DNA of 64,000 bases from Longimicrobium sp. (GCF_035474595.1 NZ_DATIND010000025.1:1-64000), one strand, 5' to 3'; numbered from the stretch's first letter, positions 8,092 to 16,976 are shown. Numbers and translations are program-made. The notes: generated from the letters alone by a model not told the origin.

Positions 8092-8837
8092 CCCGGAGCC
8101 CCGCGTTGCAGTCGGAAGACGGAGCAGGAGCCGAGCAGGACGGCGTGACCCCCGCGACACCCGAGCAAGTGATGCCCCGCAAGACGCAGGAGCTGGACAA
8201 CCCCGAAGCCGGGAACGGCGCCCCCGCGCCGGCCGAGGCCCCCGCCGCCGAGGCGAACGGGAAGACCGCGCGCGCGCCCCGGCGCACTCGCGCGGCCGCC
8301 CCGGCCGACCCCGCGGTGGACCAGGCCGTGGCCGAGCGGCTGGAGCGCGCCGAGGCGCTGGCCGAGAGCGGCGCGCACGCCGAGGCCGCCGAGGCCTATG
8401 CGGCGGTGGTGGCGCTGCGCCCCGACAGCGTGCGCGCGCTGCTGGGCGTGGGAACGGAGCTGGCCGCGCAGGGGAAGTACGAGGCCGCCGAGAAGGAGCT
8501 GCGCCGCGCCGAGAAGCTGGCCCCCGACGACGCGGCCGTGCACCTGCAGCTGGGCTCGGCCATGCTGAAGCGCGGCAACTACCCCGCGGCGGCCGCCTCT
8601 CTGCGCCGCGCGGTGGAGCTGGACCCCGACGGCGGGCAGGCGTACGTGCTGCTGGGCGAGGCGCTGAACCAGATGGCCGAGAGCGACGCCGCCATCGAGG
8701 TGCTCGAGGCCGCGGTGCGCATCCAGCCCGAGAGCAGCAAGGCCTACTACGCCATGGGGATCGCGTACGACCGCAAGGGGAACCACGACCGCGCGGCCGA
8801 GATGTACCGGCTGAGCCGCGAGGTCGCCAGCCGCTGA
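8088..8837 (+). CDS. Tetratricopeptide repeat protein with disordered N-terminus
   Basis: About 249 residues if translation begins at the GTG overlapping the cutA stop; an ATG at 8172 would give 221. The first 80 or so residues are rich in Ala, Pro and Glu and look disordered. From there on about four TPR units are visible, for example ALAESGAHAEAAEAYAAV, ELAAQGKYEAAEKELRRA, AMLKRGNYPAAAASLRRA and AYDRKGNHDRAAEMYRLS. It is probably a scaffold. The gene ends 23 bases before a very strong terminator. Confidence 0.78.
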   Translation: MTRSPALQSEDGAGAEQDGVTPATPEQVMPRKTQELDNPEAGNGAPAPAEAPAAEANGKTARAPRRTRAAAPADPAVDQAVAERLERAEALAESGAHAEAAEAYAAVVALRPDSVRALLGVGTELAAQGKYEAAEKELRRAEKLAPDDAAVHLQLGSAMLKRGNYPAAAASLRRAVELDPDGGQAYVLLGEALNQMAESDAAIEVLEAAVRIQPESSKAYYAMGIAYDRKGNHDRAAEMYRLSREVASR

Positions 8838-8860
8838 TCTCCCGTCCCGGAGAAAACATC

Positions 8861-8894
8861 GACCGCCCGTCCCTGCATCGGGGGACGGGCGGTC
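8861..8894 (+). terminator. Intrinsic terminator of the TPR-cutA-TPR operon
   Basis: Perfect 13-bp stem (gaccgcccgtccc with gggacgggcggtc) followed by ctttttA. This is the cleanest intrinsic terminator in the first 10 kb and separates the rightward operon from the leftward signalling operon. Confidence 0.9.
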
Positions 8895-8909
8895 TTTTTA
8901 CAGATGGAT

Positions 8910-8990
8910 CTCATGCGGAGACGCGGAGACGCGGAAGTGGCTGGCGAGCGTCTCCGCGCCTCCGCGTCTCCGCGTGAGACCTAGCGATGC
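8910..8990. repeat. Repeat family E, copy 2
   Basis: Second copy of the ctccgcgt hairpin element (see 6370-6450), here between the terminator and the 3' end of the hybrid kinase gene. It ends in cgtgagacctagcgatgc, the same flank as the other copies. Confidence 0.65.
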
Positions 8991-10972
8991 TGGAAGGGCG
9001 GGGGGATGCGGACGGTGAAGATGCTGCCGCCGGGGAAGCGGCTCTCCACCTCCACGTCGCCGCCCAGGAGGCGGGCCAGGTTGCGGGTGACGGAGAGCCC
9101 CAGCCCCGTGCCGCCCACGCGCCGCGTGGGTGCCTGCTCCACCTGCGAGAAGGCGTCGAAGATCCGCTCCAGGTTCTCGGGCGCGATGCCGATCCCCGTG
9201 TCGGAGACGGAGATGCGCGCCTCGCCGCCGGGGGCGCGCGACAGCTCCACCCGGATCTCGCCCGCGTCGGTGAACTTCACCGAGTTGGAAAGGAGGTTCA
9301 GCACGATCTGGTGCAGCTTGCCCTCGTCCGTCGCTGCGTGCACCGGCTCGTCCGGCGTCACGACGGTGAAGCGGAGCCCCTTCTGCACGGCCAGCGGCTC
9401 CACCATCGACGCGGCCTCGCGCACCACGAGACCCAGCTCCACGTCGTCCGTCATCACCGTCTCGCGCCCCGCCTCGATGCGCGAGAAGAGGAGCACGTCC
9501 TCGATCAGGCGCAGCAGGTGCTTGCTGCCCGCGCGGATGCGGCCCAGGTGCTCGCGCTGCACGGTGCTCAGGTCGCCGGCCACCCCCGCGTCCAGCAGGT
9601 CGGCGTAGCCGATGATGGCGTTCAGCGGGGTGCGCAGCTCGTGGCTCATCACCGCCAGGAACTGCCCCTTGGCGGCGTTGGCCTGCAGCGCCGACTGGTA
9701 CAGCCGCCCGTTGTCCAGCGCCAGCGCCATCCGCCCCGCCAGCTCCTCGAGCTGCGCCTGGTCGCGCTCGCCGTACGGCGTCATCCCCTCCGTGGCCGCC
9801 AGGGTGACCACGCCCAGCAGGTGGCCGCGCGCCACCATGGGCGCGGAAAGGACGGAGCGCACCCCCGCGGCGGCCGCCTCGCTCCCCTCCTCCGGGGCGG
9901 TGCGCACGGGGCGCAGGGCGCGCGGCCCCGGCGCGCGCACGTCGACCGTGCCGGAGCGGCCGAGCCTGCGCAGCGCGTCCGCCACCTCCGGCGGGAAGGC
10001 GCTGGCGGAGGCGGAGGCCGAGGGGCGCGGCTCGCCGTCCTCGCTGCACAGCTCGACGGCGCACCAGGCCGCCAGCCTTCCCAGCGCCAGCGCGGCGATG
10101 CGGGGGAGGGTGGACTCGGGCTCCACCGTGGAGCCCAGCTCCGCGCCCGCCTCGCCGAACAGGCGCTGCCACTCTTCCTCGCGCCGCCGGCCGGTGACGT
10201 CCACGCTGGAGGCGATCCACTCGCGCACGCCGCCGTCGGCCAGGGGGACGGGGACGGCGATGGCCAGGGTGTCGCGGTACTCGCCGTCGGCGCGGCGCAG
10301 GCGGTACTCGTCGCGGTAGTGCGTTCCCGCGGCCACGGCCTGCGTCCACGCGGCGGCGGCGCGGTCGCGCTCGGCGGGATGCACCGCGGCGAGCCACCCG
10401 TCCCCCGCCGCGTCGCTCCCCGTGAACGCGGTCCACCCCTCCGACGTCTCGTGCACGCCCGACGCGCCGGCGGTCCAGAGGATGTCGCTGGTTCCCGCCA
10501 CCAGCGCGCGGAAGCGCTCCTCGCTGCGGCGGATGGCCTCGTCCACCTCGCGGGCACGCAGCAGCGCGTTCACCGTGGCCACCAGCTCGCGCGGCTCCAC
10601 CGGCTGCGTCAGGTAGCCGTCGGCGCCCAGCTCCAGCCCCTGCACGCGGTGCTCGGAGGTGCGGTAGGCGGCGGAAAGGTAGAGGACGGGAAGGCTGGCC
10701 AGCCGCGGGTTGGCGCGGATGCGGCGGCAGACCTCGAAGCCGTCGACGTCGGGGAGGTTCACGTCCAGCAGCACCAGGTCCAGCCGCCCGGCCTCCTCGG
10801 TGGCCAGGCGCAGCCCGTCGATGCCGGTGGCGGCCTCGATGACGTCGAAGCCGGCCTGCCGCAGCACGCGCGAAGTGGCGTAGCGGCCCGCTTCGTAGTC
10901 GTCCACGTTCAGCACCAGGATGTGGCGGTGCACGTCGCCGTGCACGCCTCCGGTGCGCTCAAGCGTTGCCAT
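8981..10972 (-). CDS. Hybrid sensor histidine kinase (REC-PAS-GAF-HisKA-HATPase)
   Basis: Soluble protein of 663 residues. Domains in order: response-regulator receiver with phospho-acceptor Asp in LVLLDVNLPDVDGF (about residues 15-140); PAS/PAC domain (IRRSEERFRALVAGTSDILW); GAF domain including LSAPMVARGHLLGVVTLA; HisKA with phospho-His in MSHELRTPLNAIIGYADLL; and HATPase with NLLSNSVKF, DTGIGI and GGTGLGLSV. No membrane segment is seen. The start at 10972 overlaps the previous kinase gene by 14 bases, so it is the last gene of the stressosome operon and probably part of its output. Confidence 0.92.
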   Translation of the reverse strand: MATLERTGGVHGDVHRHILVLNVDDYEAGRYATSRVLRQAGFDVIEAATGIDGLRLATEEAGRLDLVLLDVNLPDVDGFEVCRRIRANPRLASLPVLYLSAAYRTSEHRVQGLELGADGYLTQPVEPRELVATVNALLRAREVDEAIRRSEERFRALVAGTSDILWTAGASGVHETSEGWTAFTGSDAAGDGWLAAVHPAERDRAAAAWTQAVAAGTHYRDEYRLRRADGEYRDTLAIAVPVPLADGGVREWIASSVDVTGRRREEEWQRLFGEAGAELGSTVEPESTLPRIAALALGRLAAWCAVELCSEDGEPRPSASASASAFPPEVADALRRLGRSGTVDVRAPGPRALRPVRTAPEEGSEAAAAGVRSVLSAPMVARGHLLGVVTLAATEGMTPYGERDQAQLEELAGRMALALDNGRLYQSALQANAAKGQFLAVMSHELRTPLNAIIGYADLLDAGVAGDLSTVQREHLGRIRAGSKHLLRLIEDVLLFSRIEAGRETVMTDDVELGLVVREAASMVEPLAVQKGLRFTVVTPDEPVHAATDEGKLHQIVLNLLSNSVKFTDAGEIRVELSRAPGGEARISVSDTGIGIAPENLERIFDAFSQVEQAPTRRVGGTGLGLSVTRNLARLLGGDVEVESRFPGGSIFTVRIPPPFQHR

Positions 10973-12356
10973 CGTCCACTCCGCCGTCGCTTTCTCCTTC
11001 GGGCCGCTGGTAGGTGGCCGGGAGCTCCAGGGTGAAGGTGGAGCCCTGGCCCACCCGGCTCTCCACCGAGACGCGCCCGCCCAGCAGCTCGCCCAGCTTG
11101 CGCGAGAGCGGGAGGCCGAGCCCCGTTCCCCGGCGGCGCCGCTGCAGCGCGCCGTCCACCTGGCCGAAGTCCTCGAAGATGCGCGCCAGGTCCTCGGCGG
11201 CAATGCCGATCCCCGTGTCGGCCACCACCAGCGCCACCCGCCCCGGCTCCGCCATGCGCGCGGTGACCCGCACCTCGCCCCCTTCGGTGAACTTCAGGGC
11301 GTTGGAGATGAAGTTCCTGAGGATCTGCGCGACCTTGGCCTCGTCGGTCTCCAGCTCGGGGAGCGCCGAGGCGTCCTCGAACACCAGCTGCGTCTTCTCC
11401 CCCGCCAGCAGGGGACGGAGCGTGGCGCGCAGGAGGTCGAACAGGTCGGGGATGGTGAAGCGCGAAGCGTGCACCGCCACCTTCCCCGCGTCCACCCGCG
11501 CGGTGTCGAGCAGGTCGTCGACCAGGTTCAGCAGGTCGCGCGCGGAGCGGCGCACGTACGCCACCTGCTTCTCCTGCTCCTCCGTCAATTCCCCGTCCAC
11601 CCGGTCGAGGAGGAGGCCGGTGAGCGCGAGCATGGAGTCCAGCGGGGTGCGGAACTCGTGGCTCATGTAGCTCATGAACTGCGCCCGGAGCGCGTTGGCG
11701 CGGCGCAGCTGGTCCACCCGCTCGTCCAGCTCGGCGTAGAGCGCGACCACGCCGCGGTTGGTGTCGGCCAGCTCCTTGTTCAGCGAATGGAGCTCTTCCT
11801 GCCGCGAGCGTGCCTCGGCCAGCGCGGCGATCAGCTCGCGGTTCTGGCGCTGCACCTCGTCCACCGCGCTGGGCGGGGCCTGGCGGGCCAGCTCGGCGGC
11901 CACGCGCGCCCGCGCCGCGTCGTCCACCGGCGGGGCGGTGCGGGGGATGCGCTTCCCCAGCTCCACGACCGTTCCCTCGCCGGGGCGCGAGTCCAGGGCG
12001 AAGGTGTCCATCAGCCGGCGCGTGCCCGCGATCCCCATCCCCATTCCCGTGCGGGAGACGTAGCGCCCGTCCAGCACCTCGTCCAGCGCGGCGATCCCCG
12101 GGCCGCGGTCTTCCACGCGCGCCGCCAGCAGCTGCGCGCCGGGCGGGCCGTCCACCCGCAGCTCCATGCGGCCGTAGCGGGCGTAGCGCACGGCGTTGCG
12201 GGCGATCTCGGAGACGGCGGTGGCGAAGCGCGTCTGGTCCTGCACGTCGAACCCCAGCAGCTCGGCCACCTGCCGCGCCCGCTGCCGCGCGGTCACCACG
12301 TCGGCGTCGGCGCGCAGCTCCAGGGCGACGAGCGCGGAAGAGGGGGAAGCGCTCAC
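10959..12356 (-). CDS. Sensor histidine kinase with N-terminal RsbW/RsbT-like ATPase domain
   Basis: 465 residues with two ATPase modules. Residues about 1-130 resemble an anti-sigma-factor-type serine kinase (AVSEIARNAVRYARYGRMEL, EDRGPGIAALDE, GMGMGIAGTRRLMD). A coiled-coil linker (about 150-210) follows, then HisKA with MSHEFRTPLDSMLALTGLLL and HATPase with NFISNALKF, DTGIGI and GTGLGLPLSRKL. The start is a GTG that overlaps the upstream stop codon (GTGA). Fusion of a switch kinase with a histidine kinase suggests that the stressosome signals into a phosphorelay. Confidence 0.88.
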   Translation of the reverse strand: MSASPSSALVALELRADADVVTARQRARQVAELLGFDVQDQTRFATAVSEIARNAVRYARYGRMELRVDGPPGAQLLAARVEDRGPGIAALDEVLDGRYVSRTGMGMGIAGTRRLMDTFALDSRPGEGTVVELGKRIPRTAPPVDDAARARVAAELARQAPPSAVDEVQRQNRELIAALAEARSRQEELHSLNKELADTNRGVVALYAELDERVDQLRRANALRAQFMSYMSHEFRTPLDSMLALTGLLLDRVDGELTEEQEKQVAYVRRSARDLLNLVDDLLDTARVDAGKVAVHASRFTIPDLFDLLRATLRPLLAGEKTQLVFEDASALPELETDEAKVAQILRNFISNALKFTEGGEVRVTARMAEPGRVALVVADTGIGIAAEDLARIFEDFGQVDGALQRRRRGTGLGLPLSRKLGELLGGRVSVESRVGQGSTFTLELPATYQRPEGESDGGVDDGNA

Positions 12357-13372
12357 GCGGGGGGCTCGCGGGCGGCGGCCACGGTGGCGTCGTCGTTGCC
12401 GCGGGTGAAGTCGCGGTACAGGACGGCGGCAACGACGGCGGGGTCGCGCGTCTGCAGGCCGGGGTAGCGCCCCAGGTCCCACCGCGTGCCCACGCCGTCG
12501 CTGTGCATCACCAGCAGCGAGGCGCGGCTCCAGGCGTACTCGAACTCGTGCACCTTGCGCATCTCGTGCCCCACGATGCCGTTGTGCGACACCATGCTCT
12601 GGTCGCGGCCGGGGGTGAGCACGGCGGCGGAGATGTTTCCCACGCCGCAGAAGCGCACCCGCCCCGACGCGGTGCCCACCTCGGCGACGGCCACCGCGGC
12701 GCCGCGGGTGGAGCGCATGGAGCGGTGCATCCGCTCCAGCAGCGCGGCGGGGCGCTCGGCCGCGTGCGCGCGGAAGACGCGGACCGCCTCGCGCGCGGCC
12801 GCGGCGGCGTCGGGGCCGTGCCCCAGCCCGTCGGCCACGATCACCACGGTCCGTCCCGGCGTCGACGCGCTGGCCCACGCGTCGCCGCACACCTCCTGGC
12901 CGGGCTTGGGGATGGAGAGCGCCGCCACGGACAGGCCGGGGACCGCCTCGTCGGGAGGGGGGGTGGCCCAGACGCGGGAAAGGACGACGGTGCCGCTCCC
13001 GGCCAGGGTGAAGAGCTCGAACTCGTCGGACTGGCGCCGGAGCGCCCCCATCCCCGTTCCCGGGCTTCCCGCGGTGCTGAAGCCGTCGCGGATGCAGGCC
13101 GTAGGGTCGGCCATCCCGGGACCGGAGTCGACCGCCAGCAGCTCGATCCCCAGCACCTCGCCGCGGTTGCAGCCGCGCACGAACACGGTGCCGCCGGCGC
13201 GCGCGTGCTTGGCGAGGTTCGTCGCGGCCTCGGTGGCGATGATGGCCGCGCGGCCGGCCGCGGTCTCGTCCAGCTCCAGCACCGCCGCCAGCCTGGCCAC
13301 GCGGCGCCGCACCTCGCCCGCCGCGCTGGCGTCGCCCGGCGCGACGGGAACGGCCTCGCCCGCTACTTCCAT
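12353..13372 (-). CDS. SpoIIE-family protein phosphatase with N-terminal RsbT-like ATPase domain
   Basis: 339 residues. The N-terminal half is a GHKL ATPase of the anti-sigma type (IIATEAATNLAKHARAGG, VDSGPGM, SPGTGMGALRRQSDEFEL). The C-terminal half is a PP2C/SpoIIE-like phosphatase (VVIVADGLGHGPDAAAAA, CGVGNISAAVL, MHSDGVGTRWDL) with the expected metal-binding Asp residues. This layout matches the RsbX-like phosphatase that resets stressosomes by removing phosphates from RsbR and RsbS. It overlaps rsbT by ten bases. Confidence 0.87.
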   Translation of the reverse strand: MEVAGEAVPVAPGDASAAGEVRRRVARLAAVLELDETAAGRAAIIATEAATNLAKHARAGGTVFVRGCNRGEVLGIELLAVDSGPGMADPTACIRDGFSTAGSPGTGMGALRRQSDEFELFTLAGSGTVVLSRVWATPPPDEAVPGLSVAALSIPKPGQEVCGDAWASASTPGRTVVIVADGLGHGPDAAAAAREAVRVFRAHAAERPAALLERMHRSMRSTRGAAVAVAEVGTASGRVRFCGVGNISAAVLTPGRDQSMVSHNGIVGHEMRKVHEFEYAWSRASLLVMHSDGVGTRWDLGRYPGLQTRDPAVVAAVLYRDFTRGNDDATVAAAREPPA

Positions 13373-13764
13373 TTCACCACCGTGATGCTCGTCCCCTCGC
13401 CCGGGGCCGAGCGGATGTGGAACTCGTTGACCAGCCTGCGCGCGCCGCCCAGCCCCAGCCCCAGCCCGCCCCCCGAGGTGAAGCCGTCCTGCAGCGCGCG
13501 CTCGATGTCGGGAATGCCGGGGCCCTGGTCGTCGAACACCAGGCGCAGGCCGCGGCGGATCCCCTCCTCCAGCTGCTCCAGGCGCAGGGTGCCGCCGCCG
13601 CCGTACACCACGGTGTTGCGGGCCAGCTCGCTGGCGGCGGTCACCAGCTTGGTCTGGTCGATGAGCGAGAACCCCATCTCCACGGCCCAGCTGCGCACCG
13701 CCTGGCGGGAGTACACCACGTCCTCCTCGCTGCGCAGCGGGCGCGTCTCACTCCGCGTAGCCAT
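13363..13764 (-). CDS. rsbT: Stressosome switch serine/threonine kinase RsbT
   Basis: Cytoplasmic GHKL-fold kinase of 133 residues. ATP-site motifs are visible: ASELARNTVVYGGGG (N box), DDQGPGIPD (G1) and GGLGLGLGGARRLVNEF (G2). RsbT phosphorylates the STAS domains of RsbR and RsbS and is released to activate an output protein on stress. It lies directly after rsbS (17-base overlap) in the canonical order R-S-T. Confidence 0.93.
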   Translation of the reverse strand: MATRSETRPLRSEEDVVYSRQAVRSWAVEMGFSLIDQTKLVTAASELARNTVVYGGGGTLRLEQLEEGIRRGLRLVFDDQGPGIPDIERALQDGFTSGGGLGLGLGGARRLVNEFHIRSAPGEGTSITVVKWK

Positions 13765-14140
13765 CCACCTCCGGATAGGACAGCTCGTCGAGCGAGGCCC
13801 GCAGCAGCTCCATCCCGCGCTCCACGTTCAGCGCGGTGCGCACGCCGGGGAGCGACAGCCCCAGCTCCACCAGGGTGATGGCCACGGCGGGCTGCATCCC
13901 CACCACCACCGTCTCGGCGTCCAGCACGCGCGACATGGCGGCGATGTTCCCCAGCACGCGGCCGATGAACGAGTCCACGATCTCCAGCGACGAGATGTCG
14001 ATCAGCACGCCGCGCGTGCCCTCCTTCACGATGCGCTGCGTGAGGTCGTCCTGGAGCGCCAGGGCCAGGCGGTCGTGCATGTCCACCTGGATGGTGACCA
14101 GGAGGAAGCGGCCCATCTTCAGGATCGGGATGCGGTCCAT
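13748..14140 (-). CDS. rsbS: Stressosome STAS protein RsbS
   Basis: Single STAS domain, 130 residues. The phosphorylatable Ser lies in LIDISSLEIVDSFIGRVL, the classical RsbS position. RsbS forms the stressosome core with RsbR and sequesters RsbT. The gene is nine bases after rsbR and overlaps rsbT. A C-terminal tail (PEVDGYAE) of about 15 residues extends beyond the STAS fold. Confidence 0.93.
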   Translation of the reverse strand: MDRIPILKMGRFLLVTIQVDMHDRLALALQDDLTQRIVKEGTRGVLIDISSLEIVDSFIGRVLGNIAAMSRVLDAETVVVGMQPAVAITLVELGLSLPGVRTALNVERGMELLRASLDELSYPEVDGYAE

Positions 14141-14149
14141 GCGCCGGCC

Positions 14150-15007
14150 TCAGGCGCGCGGCTGGATGCGCGTGACCGTGAAGCCGGTCTTGCGCAGCGC
14201 CAGGAGGATGGCGTCGGCGAGCGAGGCCTTGGTGGTCACGTCCTCGAGCACCACGCCCAGGTGCACGATGGTCTGGGCGATCTGCGGGCGGATGCCGGAG
14301 ATGATGCACTCGGCGCCCATCAGCCGCGCGGCCGCAACGGTCTTGATCAGGTGCTGGGCCACCAGCGTGTCGACGGTGGGAACGCCGGTGATGTCGATGA
14401 TGGCCACCGAGGCCTCGTTCTCCACGATGCGCCCCAGCAGGTTCTCCATCACCACCTGCGTGCGCGCGCTGTCGAGCGTGCCGATGAGCGGCACGGCCAC
14501 CACGCCGTCCCACACCTTCACCACGGGGGTCGACAGCTCCAGCAGCTCCTGCTGCTGGCGGGCGATCACCTCCTCGCGGCTCTTCTGGTAGAACTCGGTG
14601 GTGTGCAGCCCCAGCGCGTCCAGGATCGAGCTGGCGCCCCAGATCTCGTCGGCCAGCCGCTCGGGCGGCACCTGCTCGCGCAGCCGCGTGAACAGCGGCT
14701 GCTTCAGCGAGAACACGAAGCGCGCGGTCTCGGACGGGCTGAAGCCCTGCAGCGCCCGGCTGCGCGAGATGGACGAAAGCACGTCGCGCACCGGCGCCCA
14801 CTCGGGGCCGGCGACGCTGTCCAGCCGCCCCGTCTGCACGGCGGTGCGCAGCACGGCCAGGAACTCGGCCGACTGCTGGCGCAGCTCGGCGTCGCTCATC
14901 AGGTCGCGGCGCACGTTGGAGGCGGCGAACTGCTCGCGCATCCAGTCGTCCAGCAGCCGGGCTTCATCCTCGGCCAGCACGGCCTGGATCGCGGAGACTT
15001 CGGGCAT
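14150..15007 (-). CDS. rsbR: Stressosome sensor RsbR paralogue
   Basis: 285 residues. The N-terminal 150 residues are helical (AEDEARLLDDWMREQF, DVLSSISRSRALQGFSPSET) and match the RsbR N-terminal sensor domain. The C-terminal STAS domain (VPLIGTLDSARTQVVMENLL, IIDITGVPTVDT) carries the phosphorylatable Thr region. I start at the ATG at 15007; further upstream the frame is open but Arg/Pro-rich and lies in the divergent promoter region. It is the first gene of the six-gene leftward operon. Confidence 0.93.
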   Translation of the reverse strand: MPEVSAIQAVLAEDEARLLDDWMREQFAASNVRRDLMSDAELRQQSAEFLAVLRTAVQTGRLDSVAGPEWAPVRDVLSSISRSRALQGFSPSETARFVFSLKQPLFTRLREQVPPERLADEIWGASSILDALGLHTTEFYQKSREEVIARQQQELLELSTPVVKVWDGVVAVPLIGTLDSARTQVVMENLLGRIVENEASVAIIDITGVPTVDTLVAQHLIKTVAAARLMGAECIISGIRPQIAQTIVHLGVVLEDVTTKASLADAILLALRKTGFTVTRIQPRA

Positions 15008-15143
15008 CTCGTTTTCTCTGCGGAAGGTGTGGCAGCGGTGCGGTGTGTTCGCACCTTGCGACCGCGGGCGAGCCGAATGTCGTTCGTCGGGCCGAAGCGG
15101 CGTATGCGATCTCCGTGCCCGGCATCCTCGAACGGCGCGCGTC

Positions 15144-15165
15144 CTCAACGGACGTTGAGACCTTC
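15144..15165. promoter_or_regulatory. Candidate operator in the divergent spacer before the stressosome operon
   Basis: The 232-base region between rsbR and the rightward STAS gene must contain both promoters. It has a small inverted repeat, ctcaac-ggac-gttgag. I could not identify a convincing -35/-10 pair for either direction. Confidence 0.3.
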
Positions 15166-15239
15166 CGTTGCGGATACGTGATCGTGACGCGATCGGGGGA
15201 TGCGCGAGACGGAGCCCAGCCACATTCCGGCATCCGACA

Positions 15240-15635
15240 ATGACCTGCGACATGGAGACGACGATGCTGGAGATGCTGGAAAGCCTGAACGGCGGCGCGG
15301 ACGAGGTCCCGCCGCTGCCGCTGCCCGAGGTGGTGGACACGCCCGCCGTGGTGCTGGCGGGGATGCTGGCCGGCGGCCGGCGCCCGCTGGTGCTGGATGC
15401 CTCGGCCGTGCGCGAGGTGCAGCCGGGCGCGGCGCCGCTGCTGGTGTCGCTCCTGCGCGCCAAGCGCGGGGCCGGAGCGGAGGCGCGCATCGCAAACGCT
15501 TCTGCCGCGCTGCGCCGCCGCTGGGCCCGCCACGCCCTGGCCGCCTACTTCGCCGCGGACGAGGCGCCCGGCGGCGAATCGCTCTTCACCTGCCCCGACC
15601 GGGACGAGCTCGGCTTCTCGCCCAGCTGCCGCTGA
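15240..15635 (+). CDS. STAS-like (anti-anti-sigma) protein
   Basis: 131 residues, transcribed away from the stressosome operon. The middle part (LAGGRRPLVLDASAVREVQPGAAPLLVSLLRAKRG is its span, about residues 40-75) follows the beta-alpha pattern of a STAS domain, with the central strand PLVLDASAVREVQ where RsbS-like proteins carry the Ser. Here the site is DASAV, so phosphorylation on that Ser is possible. The C-terminus contains two isolated Cys. The start at 15240 is preceded only by a weak ribosome site. Confidence 0.6.
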   Translation: MTCDMETTMLEMLESLNGGADEVPPLPLPEVVDTPAVVLAGMLAGGRRPLVLDASAVREVQPGAAPLLVSLLRAKRGAGAEARIANASAALRRRWARHALAAYFAADEAPGGESLFTCPDRDELGFSPSCR

Positions 15636-15646
15636 TCGGCAGCGAA

Positions 15647-15706
15647 GGGCGGCTGAAGCCGCGGCCGCGGCAACAACGACGGAAAGCCTCGCAAACGGCG
15701 CGAGGC
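15647..15706. repeat. Repeat family C, copy 2
   Basis: Begins gaagggcggctgaagccgcgg as at 5024-5044, then diverges into a second hairpin, gcctcgcaaacggcgcgaggc. It lies just after the STAS-like gene. Confidence 0.55.
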
Positions 15707-15780
15707 TTCAACCGCACGGCGGCGCCGCGATCTCCCGAACTGCCTTGATGCTGGATCCGCGAGCAGATGCCGGAGAGGGA

Positions 15781-15828
15781 GTCCGCGAAGGCGGACTTCG
15801 GGCCGTTGTTGCCGCGAATTCATTCGCC
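15781..15828 (+). repeat. Repeat family A, variant copy
   Basis: Has the 3' half of the family (ttgttgccgcgaattcattcgcc) joined to a gtccgcgaaggcggac hairpin in place of gtcccgcagggac: same architecture, compensated stem. Confidence 0.6.
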
Positions 15829-15856
15829 TTCCCTGGCCTTCCCCGCCACAAGACCA

Positions 15857-15890
15857 AGGCCGCCGCATCCCCATCCGGACGCGGCGGCCT
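15857..15890 (-). terminator. Hairpin at the 3' end of pit
   Basis: Perfect 10-bp stem, aggccgccgc with gcggcggcct, 14-base loop, about 40 bases beyond the stop of the leftward pit gene. On that strand it is followed by a T/G-rich stretch rather than a clean T-run. Confidence 0.6.
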
Positions 15891-15931
15891 CTGCAGTTTC
15901 GTACTTCCGTACTCCCGTACTTCTTCGCCGG

Positions 15932-16969
15932 TCAGAACTTGATGATGCTCCGCAGGATGAGATACGAGATCGCCGCCATCCCCCCCGCCGCGGGAATCGT
16001 CACCACCCACGCCCACACGATGCGCCCCGCGATCCCCCAGCGCACCGCCGACAGCCGGTTGGTGGCGCCCACGCCCACGATGGAGCCGGTGATGGTGTGC
16101 GTGGTGCTCACCGGGATGCCGAAGTGGCTGGCCATGTAGATCACCAGCGCGCCCCCCGTCTCGGCGCAGAAGCCGCCCACCGGCCGCAGCCGGGTGATGC
16201 GCGAGCCCATGGTGTGCACGATCCGCCACCCGCCGAAGAGCGTGCCCAGCGAGATCATGGTGTACGCGCCCAGCTCGATCCAGTACGGCACGTGGTCGAA
16301 GTTGCGCACGTACAGGTGGCTCAGGATCCCCGTCTCCCTGGCGAACATGTCCTGCGTGGCCACGAGCAGCGCCATGATGATCCCCATGGTCTTCTGCGCG
16401 TCGTTGCTGCCATGCGCCAGCGACAGGAACCCCGAGCTGGCCAGCTGCGCCCCGCGGAAGAAGCGGTCCACCCGGCTGGCCGCGGCGCGCCGGAAGATCC
16501 AGTACACCGCCACCATCAGCAGGAAGCCCATGGTGGCGCCCAGCATGGGGGAGACGACGATGGCCGCCAGCGTCTCGGTCCACTTGTGCCCCCAGGTGAC
16601 GGCGCTGGTTCCCGCCTTGGCCAGCCCCGCGCCCGTGATGCCGCCGATCAGCGCGTGCGACGAGCTGGAGGGGATGCCGTACACCCAGGTGATCAGGTTC
16701 CAGGCGATGGCGCCCAGCAGCGCGCCGAACACCACGTTCGGGTCCAGCACCTTCACGTCGATGAAGCCGCTCCCCACCGCCTTGGCCACCATGGTGCCGG
16801 TGGTGAACGCCGCCACGAAGTTGAACAGCGCCGCCCACAGCACCGCCTTGAAGGGCGAGAGCACGCGCGTGCCCACCACCGTGGCGATGGAGTTGGCCGA
16901 GTCGTGGAAGCCGTTCACGAAGTCGAACGCGAACGCCACCAGGATGATGACGAGGACGTAGGCGATCAC
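15932..16969 (-). CDS. pit: Low-affinity inorganic phosphate transporter, PiT family
   Basis: Inner-membrane H+ or metal-phosphate symporter, 345 residues with about ten membrane segments. Both PiT signature repeats are present: DFVNGFHDSANSIATVVGTR near the N-terminus and SLAHGSNDAQKTMGI in the middle, plus GIPSSSSHALIGG and IPVSTTHTITGSIVG. The start is a GTG. It follows the DUF47 gene by seven bases, the common PiT/DUF47 operon. The high-affinity pst genes lie across the divergent spacer. Confidence 0.95.
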   Translation of the reverse strand: MIAYVLVIILVAFAFDFVNGFHDSANSIATVVGTRVLSPFKAVLWAALFNFVAAFTTGTMVAKAVGSGFIDVKVLDPNVVFGALLGAIAWNLITWVYGIPSSSSHALIGGITGAGLAKAGTSAVTWGHKWTETLAAIVVSPMLGATMGFLLMVAVYWIFRRAAASRVDRFFRGAQLASSGFLSLAHGSNDAQKTMGIIMALLVATQDMFARETGILSHLYVRNFDHVPYWIELGAYTMISLGTLFGGWRIVHTMGSRITRLRPVGGFCAETGGALVIYMASHFGIPVSTTHTITGSIVGVGATNRLSAVRWGIAGRIVWAWVVTIPAAGGMAAISYLILRSIIKF

Positions 16970-16976
16970 GGCCGGC

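Noticed and set aside
11810-15181. 1123-codon open frame on the plus strand opposite the stressosome operon
   Set aside because: It is antisense to six well-supported genes, is extremely rich in Arg, Pro and Ala, and has no recognisable domain; a by-product of high GC at third positions.
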